Of a stretch of 15,477 nucleotides of DNA, positions 1 to 8,728 are shown piece by piece. The position numbers and the translations under genes were made by a program. Positions within the stretch are counted from its first letter, which is position 1; each line of letters begins with the position of its first letter. The notes beneath the pieces are model-generated. The model was given only the letters and a program-made list of their open reading frames with translations, had not been told where the DNA came from and made no database searches. Source of the DNA: Hyphomicrobiales bacterium (GTDB taxonomy: Bacteria; Pseudomonadota; Alphaproteobacteria; Rhizobiales; TMED25); contig JADHLM010000017.1 in assembly GCA_016780665.1 (NCBI GenBank), positions 1 through 15,477 on the forward strand, given 5' to 3'.

Positions 1-316
1 AGGTGCATTTAGAATTAATATCTATGTTGCAATTTTAGCTACAACCGGAGTAATTTTATCAGCTGCTTATGCGCTGTGGTTATATAAGAGGGTTGTTTTT
101 GGAGTAATAACAAATAAAGCAATAGAAGAGTTAAAAGATATAAATGCAAGAGAATATGTTATTTTATTTCCATTAGCTTTTTTAATTATTCTTTTTGGTG
201 TTTATCCAAATCTTATCATAGAATTAACCTCAGCTAGTACATCAAATTTAATTGAAAACTATAATGTTGCTGTCGATCAATATCAATCATTTAGAAATGT
301 ACAGAATGTTAATTAA
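1..316 (+). CDS. nuoM: NADH-quinone oxidoreductase subunit M, C-terminal fragment
   Basis: This is the last ~104 codons of a gene entering from the left edge; the frame begins at base 2 and stops at TAA 314-316. The visible part has a membrane helix, then the LWLYKRVVFG stretch typical of the NuoM C-terminus, a short polar loop, a second hydrophobic helix (FPLAFLIILFGVYPN) and a polar tail. NuoM is one of the three antiporter-like, proton-pumping membrane subunits of respiratory complex I. Identification rests on this C-terminal motif and on nuoN following 9 bp later, which is the standard end of nuo operons. No start or upstream region is visible. Confidence 0.9.
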   Translation, partial: GAFRINIYVAILATTGVILSAAYALWLYKRVVFGVITNKAIEELKDINAREYVILFPLAFLIILFGVYPNLIIELTSASTSNLIENYNVAVDQYQSFRNVQNVN

Positions 317-325
317 GGTGTTGTA

Positions 326-1756
326 ATGAATATGTTTATCTATATGCCGTTATTACCAGAAATTATGTTGTCAATTATGTCAATGGTACTACTAATGGTT
401 GGTGTTTTTAGAAAGAATGAAAACTCATATGAAATAGTATCAAATCTTGCCATAATTTCTCTACTATTAATAACGGCGATTATCTTATCAGGATCTATCT
501 CAGATGGGGTTGCATTTGGTAATTCATTAATTGCAGACTCTTTTTCGCAATATCTAAAAATACTAATTTTGGTTTCAACCATAATAATTTTAATAGTATC
601 AAATATCTATCTTAAAAATATTAAGTTACTTAAATTTGAATATGTTATTTTAATTCTTATATCGGTAATTGGTATGATGCTGATGGTTTCATCAAATGAT
701 CTGGTTACCTTATATCTATCTATTGAGCTACAAAGCTTACCGTTGTATGTGCTTGCATCAATTAGAAATAAATCATCAAAATCGACAGAATCTGGCCTTA
801 AATATTTTGTTCTTGGTGCATTGTCATCTTGTATATTATTGTATGGACTTTCACTTGTTTATGGTTACTCAGGTTCAATTTACTATACTGATATTGCATC
901 TACACTTGTAGATTATGAAGTTGGTATATTGATTGGTTTGGCATTTACACTAGCAGGTTTTGCCTTTAAAATTTCAGCAGTACCTTTTCACATGTGGACT
1001 CCAGATGTTTATGAGGGTTCACCAACAACAATTACAGCGTTTTTTGCCGTCGCACCAAAGATTGCAGCACTTGGACTAATTACTAGAATGCTATTTACCG
1101 CTCTTCCGGGTTTAGTTGATGACTGGCAATCAATTTTAATTCTACTCTCAATACTGTCGATGTTGTTAGGAGCATTCTCTGCAATTGGTCAAAGCAACAT
1201 AAAAAGACTCTTAGCATATTCATCAATAAGTCATATGGGCTTTGCTTTGATGGGAGTTATTAATGGATCTATTGAGGGTGTTACGAGTTTATGTCTGTAT
1301 TTATTGATTTATTTAGCTATGTCATTAGCTATATTTATATCAATAATCGCATTGAAAAATGGAGATGAGCATATTGAAAATATAAATGAATTATCTGGAC
1401 TATCAAAAACGAAACCAATAAATGCCATAATCATTTCAACACTTCTTTTTTCACTAGCAGGCATTCCTCCACTTGCAGGATTTTTTGCTAAATTCTATGT
1501 TCTCTATGCTGCAATTAGCGTCGAGTTGTATTATCTTGCAATTTTTGGTGTCCTATCAAGTGTTGTCAGTGCTTTCTACTACCTCCGAATTATAAAAATT
1601 ATGTATTTTGAAGAATCTGTTATTATATATGATCCGGTATCTAAAAGATTAAATTCAATAATTTATGTACTGACGGCTTTCGTTTTATTATTTTTTGTTA
1701 AACCATCTATATTTATTTCTTTTGCTCATGCAGCCTCATTAGCACTTTTTTCTTGA
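326..1756 (+). CDS. nuoN: NADH-quinone oxidoreductase subunit N
   Basis: NuoN is an antiporter-like, proton-translocating subunit of the inner-membrane arm of complex I. The 476-residue product is of normal family length and is almost entirely hydrophobic, consistent with about 14 transmembrane helices. It carries the family landmarks: SIELQSLPLYVLA, the ESGLKYFVLGALSS helix with a membrane Lys, FKISAVPFHMWTPDVYEG, and NIKRLLAYSSISHMGF. The ATG at 326 follows an AAGGTG ribosome-binding sequence (315-320) that overlaps the nuoM stop. The stop codon (TGA 1754-1756) shares one base with the birA start, so translational coupling is likely. Nothing looks truncated. Confidence 0.96.
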   Translation: MNMFIYMPLLPEIMLSIMSMVLLMVGVFRKNENSYEIVSNLAIISLLLITAIILSGSISDGVAFGNSLIADSFSQYLKILILVSTIIILIVSNIYLKNIKLLKFEYVILILISVIGMMLMVSSNDLVTLYLSIELQSLPLYVLASIRNKSSKSTESGLKYFVLGALSSCILLYGLSLVYGYSGSIYYTDIASTLVDYEVGILIGLAFTLAGFAFKISAVPFHMWTPDVYEGSPTTITAFFAVAPKIAALGLITRMLFTALPGLVDDWQSILILLSILSMLLGAFSAIGQSNIKRLLAYSSISHMGFALMGVINGSIEGVTSLCLYLLIYLAMSLAIFISIIALKNGDEHIENINELSGLSKTKPINAIIISTLLFSLAGIPPLAGFFAKFYVLYAAISVELYYLAIFGVLSSVVSAFYYLRIIKIMYFEESVIIYDPVSKRLNSIIYVLTAFVLLFFVKPSIFISFAHAASLALFS

Positions 1757-2496
1757 TGAATTCTTTTAAATTTGAGTCAAATATTGAACGCCATGATTTG
1801 ATTGACTCGACTAATTTGCGAGCAATAGATGTTATTAAATCCGAAAAGGATATTGATTGGGTAATATCTAAGGTTCAGACTCATGGTAAGGGAAGGGTTA
1901 ATAAAACATGGTCATCTCCTCACGGGGGTCTGTATGTAACTAGGATATTAAAATCTGATAAAATAAATTATTCTAATCTTGGTCAGTTCAGCATCTTATC
2001 ATCAGTTGCCGTTGCTAAGTCTGTTGAGAGTTTTTTATCAGATAAAAAAGTAAGTCTTAAGTGGCCAAATGATGTTTTTGTAGATGACAAGAAAGTTGCT
2101 GGTATACTGATTCAAAGTATTATTCATAAACAAAGACTATTCGTAATTGTTGGTATTGGTATAAATGTTTTTAAGCCGTATTCTGCAAATAATGAGTATT
2201 CATATATTGAGGATTTTAATAGGGGTATTCAATTAGATTTATGTTTTGAAACTTTACTTAAAAATCTTAAGGAAATGATAAATAATTGGGGTTATGGTGT
2301 GAATTTCAATGAAGTCAAAGAATTTTGGCTATCTAGATGTAATCATATTGGTAAAAAGATAATAGTAAAAACAAGCAATACATCAAAAGAAGGATTATTT
2401 GAGAGTATTGATGATAATGGTAATCTGTTACTCTTGATAGATAACAAAATTGAATTAATTAATACCAGTAATATTTTAATAGAAGAGAGTATATGA
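1756..2496 (+). CDS. birA: Biotin-[acetyl-CoA-carboxylase] ligase
   Basis: BirA joins biotin to AMP and transfers it to a lysine of carrier proteins such as the acetyl-CoA carboxylase BCCP. The product (246 aa) has the ligase motifs in order: a GKGRVNKTW nucleotide/biotin loop at residues 44-52 followed by SPHGGLY, KWPND at 102-106, KKVAGIL at 112-118 with the likely catalytic Lys113, and a GIGINV segment. A small C-terminal beta domain follows. There is no N-terminal helix-turn-helix, so this is a monofunctional enzyme, not a biotin-operon repressor. I chose ATG 1756, in the TGATG overlap with nuoN, over an in-frame TTG one codon upstream. In many alphaproteobacteria coaX follows; here the RNase J gene overlaps directly by 4 bp (ATGA). 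Confidence 0.93.
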   Translation: MNSFKFESNIERHDLIDSTNLRAIDVIKSEKDIDWVISKVQTHGKGRVNKTWSSPHGGLYVTRILKSDKINYSNLGQFSILSSVAVAKSVESFLSDKKVSLKWPNDVFVDDKKVAGILIQSIIHKQRLFVIVGIGINVFKPYSANNEYSYIEDFNRGIQLDLCFETLLKNLKEMINNWGYGVNFNEVKEFWLSRCNHIGKKIIVKTSNTSKEGLFESIDDNGNLLLLIDNKIELINTSNILIEESI

Positions 2497-4169
2497 CAAA
2501 AAAAAATATAGAAGTGTTGTACAGTCCCATCGGTGGGGCTGGTCAAATTGGAATGAATTTATATTTATATGGCTATCGAATATCTAATGGAGATATACAT
2601 TGGATAATGGTTGATTGTGGGATAGGTTTTGCAGATGAACATTATCCAGGGATTGATATTCTAATTCCAAATATCGATTTTCTGAACAAGAGGAATAATA
2701 AATTAATTGGTATTATATTAACCCATTCTCACGAAGACCATTATGGTGCAATAAATACACTTATTAATGATAAAATAGATGTTCCGGTTTATTGCACAAA
2801 ATTTACTTCCGAGCTTATAAAAGAAAAAATTTCTGAAGATTATTCAGAGCTTATGTTGGATATAAAATTATTAAAAGATAATGCAAAATTTAAGATAGGT
2901 GAATTTAATATCGAGTTAATTAATGTTGCTCATTCTATTCCTGAACCAAATGCTCTTAAAATATCGATAGATGGATTTAACATAATCCATTCAGGTGATT
3001 GGAAGATAGATGAAAAGCCAGTAATTAATAGAAAGACTGATTTAGATAAATTTAAAAAAATTGGAACCGATCAATGTGATGTATTAGTTTGTGATTCTAC
3101 AAATATATTTAAGAAAGAAACATCATTAACTGAAAGTAAGGTTGGTGAAAATTTAATAAAAGTTATAAAAAATATAAAGGGGCTTGCGATTGTAACTACA
3201 TTCTCATCAAATGTTTCTAGGTTAATATCAATTATAAACGCTGCAAGAATGAACAAAAGAAATATAGTTTTGTCAGGAAGGTCAATTAAGAGGTTTGTAA
3301 AGGTTGCTCAAATATGTGGTTATATAGAGAAAGACATTTTCTTTAATGATGAGAGGGATCTTCCTAAACTCTCCAAGAAAAATGTTTTGATAATATGTAC
3401 AGGTAGCCAAGGTGAAGGAAATGCATCTTTGGCTAAAATAGCTAATGGAAGAAATCCATTAATATCGCTAAATTTAGGTGATGTTGTTGTCTTTTCATCA
3501 AAAACAATTCCAGGAAATGAGAATTCGGTAGGTTATTTAAAAAATAAAATAATTGAATTTGGGGCTGATATTATAGATGAAACTACTCATGATATCCATA
3601 CAACTGGGCATCCTTCACGTCCTGAGGTAGAGAAACTATATACTTTTTTAAAACCACAGACCCTAATTCCAATGCACGGAGAACTTTTCCATCTCAAAGA
3701 GCATGTTAGTTTTGCTAAAAAAAATAAAATCAGTAATCCATTGTTTGTAAAAAACGGTGATCTAGTTCAACTCTATCCAAATAAACCGAATATTATAGAA
3801 CAAAACGAACCAAGCTTTTATTTAAGAGACGGGGATGTACTGATCAAAAATGATGATTATCTTCTTAAGGACAGAAGAAGATTGCAGGAATCAGGTGTAA
3901 TTTTTACAACTTTGGTATTAGATAAAAATAATGTGTTGTATGTGGATCCAATCATAGAAATTCTTGGTATCCCTAGTAAACTAAATGGGGTTGAAAATAC
4001 AAAAAACTTTATTGAGTTATTGATTGATAATGCGGTGGATTCACTTCCAAAAGCAAAAAAAAGAGATATTGATTTCATGTCATGCTACATAGAAAAGTCA
4101 ATAAGGAATGACCTGTATTCAAAATGGGGGAAAAAGCCTATAATAAAAGTTAGGTTAACGTATGTTTAG
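2493..4169 (+). CDS. rnj: RNase J-type metallo-beta-lactamase/beta-CASP ribonuclease
   Basis: RNase J enzymes are zinc-dependent 5'-3' exo- and endoribonucleases used in mRNA decay and rRNA/tRNA maturation. The 558-aa length fits the family. Visible motifs are the N-terminal SPIGGAGQIGMN, the metal-binding HSHEDH at residues 78-83, the second-domain His in VAHSIPEPNA, a Ser-Gly-Asp segment (HSGDWKID), the beta-CASP region with CTGSQGEGNASLAKIA, HDIHTTGHPSRPE at 366-378 and PMHGE around His395. A C-terminal domain completes the protein. The ATG at 2493 overlaps the birA TGA by 4 bp and follows a GAGAG ribosome-binding sequence inside birA. The position between birA and DUF1467/proS matches alphaproteobacterial synteny. 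Confidence 0.95.
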   Translation: MTKKNIEVLYSPIGGAGQIGMNLYLYGYRISNGDIHWIMVDCGIGFADEHYPGIDILIPNIDFLNKRNNKLIGIILTHSHEDHYGAINTLINDKIDVPVYCTKFTSELIKEKISEDYSELMLDIKLLKDNAKFKIGEFNIELINVAHSIPEPNALKISIDGFNIIHSGDWKIDEKPVINRKTDLDKFKKIGTDQCDVLVCDSTNIFKKETSLTESKVGENLIKVIKNIKGLAIVTTFSSNVSRLISIINAARMNKRNIVLSGRSIKRFVKVAQICGYIEKDIFFNDERDLPKLSKKNVLIICTGSQGEGNASLAKIANGRNPLISLNLGDVVVFSSKTIPGNENSVGYLKNKIIEFGADIIDETTHDIHTTGHPSRPEVEKLYTFLKPQTLIPMHGELFHLKEHVSFAKKNKISNPLFVKNGDLVQLYPNKPNIIEQNEPSFYLRDGDVLIKNDDYLLKDRRRLQESGVIFTTLVLDKNNVLYVDPIIEILGIPSKLNGVENTKNFIELLIDNAVDSLPKAKKRDIDFMSCYIEKSIRNDLYSKWGKKPIIKVRLTYV

Positions 4170-4178
4170 GATAAATTA

Positions 4179-4436
4179 ATGAATTATTTTACGCTATTTG
4201 GTACTTATTTTATTATGTGGTGGGTTGTTTTCTTTATTATTTTGCCACTAAAGATTGTTACACATGCAGATCAAGGCGTTGATGTGAAAGGCATACATGG
4301 TAGTGTTCCAATTAATCCAAATCTATTATATAAAATATTAATAACAACTGTACTAACTCTTGTTTTATTATTGATACTCATAGCCATGTTTTATTTTGAT
4401 ATAATGAGTATTGACTCAATTTTAGGTATAGCGTGA
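4179..4436 (+). CDS. DUF1467 family small membrane protein
   Basis: This 85-aa protein has two predicted membrane helices. The first, residues ~5-27, contains the Trp-Trp pair of the conserved IMWWVVFFIILPLKI segment; the second is about residues 50-75. Between them lies a short hydrophilic loop (THADQGVDVKGIHGSVPINP). Sequence and position between the RNase J gene and proS match the DUF1467 family, which is nearly restricted to Alphaproteobacteria and has no established function. The ATG at 4179 has AGGA (4168-4171) overlapping the RNase J stop as its ribosome-binding site, with 9 bp between the genes. Co-expression with its neighbours is expected, but no biochemical role can be read from it. 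Confidence 0.85.
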   Translation: MNYFTLFGTYFIMWWVVFFIILPLKIVTHADQGVDVKGIHGSVPINPNLLYKILITTVLTLVLLLILIAMFYFDIMSIDSILGIA

Positions 4437-4443
4437 TTTAACT

Positions 4444-5760
4444 ATGAGACTAACTGAATACTTTCTTCCAACTCTAAAAGAAGTTCCAAAAGATGCTGAG
4501 ATTGTTTCTCATCAATTAATGCTGAGAACAGGAATGATAAGGCAGTCTAGTTCCGGGATCTATATTTGGCTTCCATTTGGTCATGCAGTTTTGAAAAAAA
4601 TTGAACAAATTGTTCGTGAAGAACAAGTAAATGCTGGTGCAATAGAATTATTAATGCCAACAATTCAATCTGCCGAATTATGGAAGAAAAGTGGACGTTA
4701 TGATGACTATGGCGCCGAAATGTTGCGTATGAAAGATAGACACGATAGAGAAATCCTCTATGGACCAACAAATGAGGAGCAAATTACTGATATATCAAGT
4801 CATTATTTCAAATCTTATAAGTCACTCCCCAAGATACTTTTTCATATTCAATGGAAGTTTAGAGACGAGGTTAGACCACGTTTTGGAGTGATGAGGTGTA
4901 AGGAGTTCTTGATGAAAGACTCATATTCATTTGATGTCACTGAAGAAGATGGAAAATTATCTTATAATAAAATGTTTTTATCATATCTTAAAACATTTCA
5001 GAGACTTGGATTGAAAGCTATACCAATGTCAGCAGAGTCAGGTCCCATAGGTGGGAATTTAAGTCATGAGTTTATAGTACTCGCTAATACTGGTGAAAGT
5101 AAGGTATACATCGATAAAAGAATACTCGATATGAATATACCAGATGAAATTGATTATCAAAAAGACTCAAAAAATATTGTTTCTAAGTGGACTGAATTTT
5201 ATACAGTCACTGACGACATGTACGAGCAAGATACTTATGAGTCAAAAGTTGAAGAAAAAAATAGGTTAGAAATGAGGGGGATAGAGGTTGGACATGTTTT
5301 TTATTTTGGTGATAAATACACAAAGCCTTTAAATGCAAATGTCCAAGATAAGGATGGCGTCACAAAACCAATTCAATCAGGATCTTACGGAATTGGTGTC
5401 TCAAGATTAGTAGCCGCAATTATTGAAGCGAGTCATGACGACAAGGGTATAATTTGGCCAAAAAGTGTTTCACCATTCGACTATGCATTGATATGTCTCA
5501 ACTCAAAAAATAAAGAACTTGTAGAATTATGCGATATAATTTACAAGAAAATGAAAAGTAAATGTGCTATTTTGTATGATGACACAAGTAGTTCCATAGG
5601 TAAAAAACTCAATAAGATGGATCTTATTGGTATACCAAAACAAATAATTTTAGGGAATAAATCTATTGAAAGTAAAAGTTTAGAGATAAAGGATAGAAAA
5701 ACTGGAAATGTTGATGTTCAAAGCATAGATGCATTTCTTGAGATCTTTGAAAATGACTAA
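4444..5760 (+). CDS. proS: Prolyl-tRNA synthetase, short alphaproteobacterial type (ProS type 2)
   Basis: ProS is a class II aminoacyl-tRNA synthetase that charges tRNA-Pro. The 438-aa length matches the short alphaproteobacterial ProS type, which lacks the full insertion (editing) domain of the ~570-aa E. coli type. Visible landmarks are the N-terminal motif-1 region (LRTGMIRQSSSGIYIWLPFG), GPTNEEQITD, motif 2 (FRDEVRPRFGVMRCKEFLMKD begins near 4858), motif 3 (SGSYGIGVSRLVAAIIE) and a C-terminal anticodon-binding domain. A reduced insert lies around residues 205-290. With the editing domain cut down, clearance of misacylated Ala-tRNA-Pro would need another factor, which is not seen here. The gene starts 7 bp after DUF1467 and overlaps lolC by 8 bp. 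Confidence 0.95.
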   Translation: MRLTEYFLPTLKEVPKDAEIVSHQLMLRTGMIRQSSSGIYIWLPFGHAVLKKIEQIVREEQVNAGAIELLMPTIQSAELWKKSGRYDDYGAEMLRMKDRHDREILYGPTNEEQITDISSHYFKSYKSLPKILFHIQWKFRDEVRPRFGVMRCKEFLMKDSYSFDVTEEDGKLSYNKMFLSYLKTFQRLGLKAIPMSAESGPIGGNLSHEFIVLANTGESKVYIDKRILDMNIPDEIDYQKDSKNIVSKWTEFYTVTDDMYEQDTYESKVEEKNRLEMRGIEVGHVFYFGDKYTKPLNANVQDKDGVTKPIQSGSYGIGVSRLVAAIIEASHDDKGIIWPKSVSPFDYALICLNSKNKELVELCDIIYKKMKSKCAILYDDTSSSIGKKLNKMDLIGIPKQIILGNKSIESKSLEIKDRKTGNVDVQSIDAFLEIFEND

Positions 5761-7030
5761 TTCCAATAATAATAATTCATTAAAGCAAACTAGAGCATTT
5801 TCTTCATTTGAATGGAAGATTGCTTTTAGGTATTTTAGGTCAAAAAAAAAAGAAGGCTTTATATCTATAATTAGCTTCTTCTCACTTGTTGGAATTATGC
5901 TCGGAGTGGCAACTTTAATTATAGTATTAGCTGTTATGAATGGTTTTAGATCAGAGTTGCTGGATAAGATACTGGGTATTAATGGTCACATCACAATTCA
6001 ATCATATGATCAAGGTATAGATGATTATGCTGAGCTAAGGAAAGAACTGGAAAAAATTGATAATGTTTATTCAGTTATTCCAACAATATACTCACAAGTA
6101 ATGGTGTCGTCTGGAGATCAAACTTCTGGTGCTATTATTAAGGCGATTTCCTACGACGACATTCAAAATGTACCAAAAATTGATACAAATCTGATACTTG
6201 ACGAGTATAGGTCTAAAGATGGATTGTTAATTGGTACAGGTATGTCAAGGAACCTATTGCTAGGTATGGGAGAGCAATTAACCTTAATTTCACCAAAAGG
6301 CTCACAAACTCCGTTTGGTACGACACCAAGAATTAAATCCTATGAAATATCAGGAATTTTTAATATTGGTATGTCTGAATACGATTCAAATTTTGTATAT
6401 ATGCCTTTAGAAGAGGCGCAGAAATATTTTAGTAAAAAGGGATCTGTTAATACTATTGAAGTTTTCTTGGATAACCCCGAAGAAATTTTACCAGTGATTA
6501 CAAGCATGAGAAGCCTTATTGGTAATGCTTATTATCTCTCATCATGGAAAGAGCAAAATAAAACATTTTTTACTGCACTTGAAGTTGAGCGAGATCTAAT
6601 GTTTATAATAGTATCATTGATTGTATTGGTGGCTGGCTTAAATATTGTTTCAAGTCTCATCATGTTAGTAAAAGATAAGAATTCTGATATAGCTATTCTC
6701 CGAACAGTAGGTGCTTCGAAAAATTCCATCATAAGGATATTTTTTATAACAGGATCAGCAATTGGTGTAATTGGAACAACACTAGGCGTTGTTATAGGAA
6801 TAATTTTTTGTAGAAATATTGATGCTATACGATTATTGATATCAAAAATAACAGGCACTGACCTGTTCTCACCAGAAATGTATTATTTAGCAAAGCTTCC
6901 GGCAGAGATTGATAATGCTGAATTAGTATCTGTTATATTAATGGCTTTGTCATTTTCAATTATTGCTTCAATTTATCCATCATGGAAAGCGTCAAAAATT
7001 GATCCAGTTAAGGTATTAAGAAATGAATAA
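5753..7030 (+). CDS. lolC: Lipoprotein-releasing ABC transporter permease (LolC/LolE type)
   Basis: This inner-membrane permease works with LolD to extract outer-membrane-destined lipoproteins and hand them to LolA. The product (425 aa) has the family plan: a cytoplasmic N-terminal FEWKIAFRYFRSKKKEGFIS segment, a first membrane helix (~residues 32-55), a large periplasmic domain, and three C-terminal helices of the FtsX fold ending in SIYPSWKASKIDPVKVLR. Only one permease gene is present beside lolD, so it may act as a homodimer (LolF-like arrangement) rather than as a LolC/LolE pair. I chose ATG 5753, inside the 3' end of proS (8-bp overlap), over an in-frame ATG at 5729 that would add eight unconserved-looking residues. 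It overlaps lolD by 8 bp. Confidence 0.9.
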   Translation: MTNSNNNNSLKQTRAFSSFEWKIAFRYFRSKKKEGFISIISFFSLVGIMLGVATLIIVLAVMNGFRSELLDKILGINGHITIQSYDQGIDDYAELRKELEKIDNVYSVIPTIYSQVMVSSGDQTSGAIIKAISYDDIQNVPKIDTNLILDEYRSKDGLLIGTGMSRNLLLGMGEQLTLISPKGSQTPFGTTPRIKSYEISGIFNIGMSEYDSNFVYMPLEEAQKYFSKKGSVNTIEVFLDNPEEILPVITSMRSLIGNAYYLSSWKEQNKTFFTALEVERDLMFIIVSLIVLVAGLNIVSSLIMLVKDKNSDIAILRTVGASKNSIIRIFFITGSAIGVIGTTLGVVIGIIFCRNIDAIRLLISKITGTDLFSPEMYYLAKLPAEIDNAELVSVILMALSFSIIASIYPSWKASKIDPVKVLRNE

Positions 7031-7724
7031 TACTAATAAGAATCAAGGGGATAGCGTATTATCTTTAAGTGGTATTTTCAGAATATACACGCAGGGTGAT
7101 AATAAAATAAATGTTTTAAGAAATGTAGATCTTAATATTAATAGAGGTGAGATTATTTCTTTAATTGGCAGTTCAGGCTCTGGAAAATCATCCTTATTGC
7201 ATATAGCTGGATTATTGGAGCAACCAGATTCTGGAGATATAACAATCAATGGTGTGAAGTTCTCAAAAATGAACGATCAAGAGAGAACAATTAGTCGAAG
7301 GCATTCAATCGGATTCATTTATCAATTTCATCATTTATTATCTGATTTCTCAGCAATTGATAATATCATTATTCCCATGATGATAGCTGGACAAGACAAA
7401 AGTTACTCACAAGAACGCGCAACGATTCTTTTATCAAAATTAGGTCTTGAAGATAGAAAAGATCATTTGCCCTCCCAATTATCTGGTGGAGAACAACAAA
7501 GAGTATCAATTGCCAGAGCAATTGCAAATAAACCAGATCTTTTATTGGCAGACGAACCTACTGGTAACCTTGACTCTAAAACAGCCGATATAGTCTTTGA
7601 CCAATTTATATCACTTGTTCGGCAAGAAAACATGTCGGTTTTGCTTGCTACACATAATTTTAAATTATCAGAAAAATCAGATAGAGTGATTTCAATTCAA
7701 AATGGTGAATTGGAGGAGTGCTAA
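7023..7724 (+). CDS. lolD: Lipoprotein-releasing ABC transporter ATP-binding protein
   Basis: LolD is the ATPase that powers lipoprotein release by the Lol permease. The 233-aa protein has a complete ABC cassette: Walker A GSSGSGKSS at residues 49-57, a Q-loop region (FIYQFHHLL), signature LSGGEQQR at 153-160, Walker B LLLADEPTG with Asp177-Glu178, and the switch His211 in ATHN. FIYQFHHLLSDFSAIDN is typical of LolD and related MacB-type ATPases. The ATG lies within the last codons of lolC (8-bp overlap), the same arrangement as proS/lolC, which implies coupled translation. The stop TAA 7722-7724 overlaps the convergent cysteine synthase stop. In some alphaproteobacteria dnaE follows; here it does not. 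Confidence 0.95.
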   Translation: MNNTNKNQGDSVLSLSGIFRIYTQGDNKINVLRNVDLNINRGEIISLIGSSGSGKSSLLHIAGLLEQPDSGDITINGVKFSKMNDQERTISRRHSIGFIYQFHHLLSDFSAIDNIIIPMMIAGQDKSYSQERATILLSKLGLEDRKDHLPSQLSGGEQQRVSIARAIANKPDLLLADEPTGNLDSKTADIVFDQFISLVRQENMSVLLATHNFKLSEKSDRVISIQNGELEEC

Positions 7725-8722
7725 CCCTCTAGCCATAAAGGTATAGGAATATTCTTCTTTTTAAGAAAATCTTTATTATATAGTTTACTTTGATATCTAC
7801 TGCCATGATCACATAGTATAGTGACAACAGTAGAGCCTTTCCCTAATTCTTTTGCAAGATTAATTGCGCCTGCAATATTTATTGCACTTGAACCACCTAG
7901 GATAATCCCTTCATTCTTAACTAGATTGTAGACGTATGGAAGTGCTTCATTGTCTTCAATAGAATAACAAAAATCAATTTTTTCAATCTCTTCAATAATG
8001 GGTGTTACGCGTCCCAATCCTATACCCTCAGAAATAGAATTACCTTCTGATGCTTCAACCTTATTATTAGCAAAATAGTTATACATAGCAGCACCCTTGG
8101 GGTCAGCTAATCCAATTTTTATTTGAGGTTTTTTTTCTCTTAGATATTTGGATACACCAGATAACGTTCCACCAGTTCCGACTGCACAAATAAAACCATC
8201 TATTTCGTTATTTGTTTGTTCAAGTATTTCAGGACCAGTTGTGTTGTAATGAGCAAGCATATTATCGAGGTTGTTCCATTGGTCAGCAAAAATTGCTCCA
8301 TTCGGGTTTGTTTTAATTTCTTCTTCTGCAATTCTTCTTGCTACATGTTGATAATTCTCTGGGTTTGAAAAAGGTACAGCAGGTACTTTTATGAGATCAA
8401 CCCCTAGCGCTAATAATGTATCAAATTTTTCTTGGCTTTGTGTTTCTGGAATAATAATTTTTACATTATAACCTTTGGCATTTGCAACGAGAGCTATTCC
8501 AATTCCTGTATTGCCAGCGGTACCTTCAACTATAGTGCCACCTTTCTTTAATTCACCTCTTTTTTCAGCGTTTTCAATTATGCTAAGAGCGGCACGATCT
8601 TTAACTGACAGGCCTGGATTTAAAAATTCTGCCTTTCCATAGATATTGCAGGATGTAAGTTCTGAAACTTCTCTCAAGTAAATTAGTGGGGTGTTACCAA
8701 TCTGTGATATAATATTATTCAT
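7721..8722 (-). CDS. cysK: Cysteine synthase A (O-acetylserine sulfhydrylase family)
   Basis: A fold-type II PLP enzyme expected to make cysteine from O-acetylserine and sulfide. The 333-aa product shows IGNTPLI at residues 8-14, NPGLSVKDR with the PLP-binding Lys41, the substrate loop as TAGNTG at 68-73 (many family members have TSGNTG), GTGGTLSG for PLP phosphate binding, GIGLGRVTP, and GSSAINIAGA. The extended version with IPETQSQEK and a C-terminal PIPLWLE is typical of alphaproteobacterial CysK-like proteins. A cystathionine beta-synthase-like activity cannot be excluded. The start at 8722 fits the family N-terminus. No ribosome-binding sequence precedes it, and a good promoter ends only 6 bp upstream (see separate entry). 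It converges on lolD with a 4-bp stop-codon overlap. Confidence 0.9.
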   Translation of the reverse strand: MNNIISQIGNTPLIYLREVSELTSCNIYGKAEFLNPGLSVKDRAALSIIENAEKRGELKKGGTIVEGTAGNTGIGIALVANAKGYNVKIIIPETQSQEKFDTLLALGVDLIKVPAVPFSNPENYQHVARRIAEEEIKTNPNGAIFADQWNNLDNMLAHYNTTGPEILEQTNNEIDGFICAVGTGGTLSGVSKYLREKKPQIKIGLADPKGAAMYNYFANNKVEASEGNSISEGIGLGRVTPIIEEIEKIDFCYSIEDNEALPYVYNLVKNEGIILGGSSAINIAGAINLAKELGKGSTVVTILCDHGSRYQSKLYNKDFLKKKNIPIPLWLEG

Positions 8723-8728
8723 AATACT

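Noticed and set aside
340..582. Minus-strand open frame opposite the start of nuoN, and similar antisense frames at 2343-2546, 3071-3256, 3857-4078, 4547-4771, 6532-6858, 7043-7249, 11931-12149, 14369-14599 and 14619-14909
   Set aside because: All lie opposite strongly supported genes, show no recognisable motifs, and are expected by chance from the base composition.
696..911. Plus-strand open frame inside nuoN, and a second at 15022-15216 inside valS
   Set aside because: They lie wholly within genes with clear family motifs in another frame and have low-quality, His/Leu/Tyr-rich translations.
5729..5731. Upstream in-frame ATG as the lolC start
   Set aside because: It would extend the overlap with proS to 32 bp and add eight residues with no family resemblance; ATG 5753 gives the normal N-terminus.
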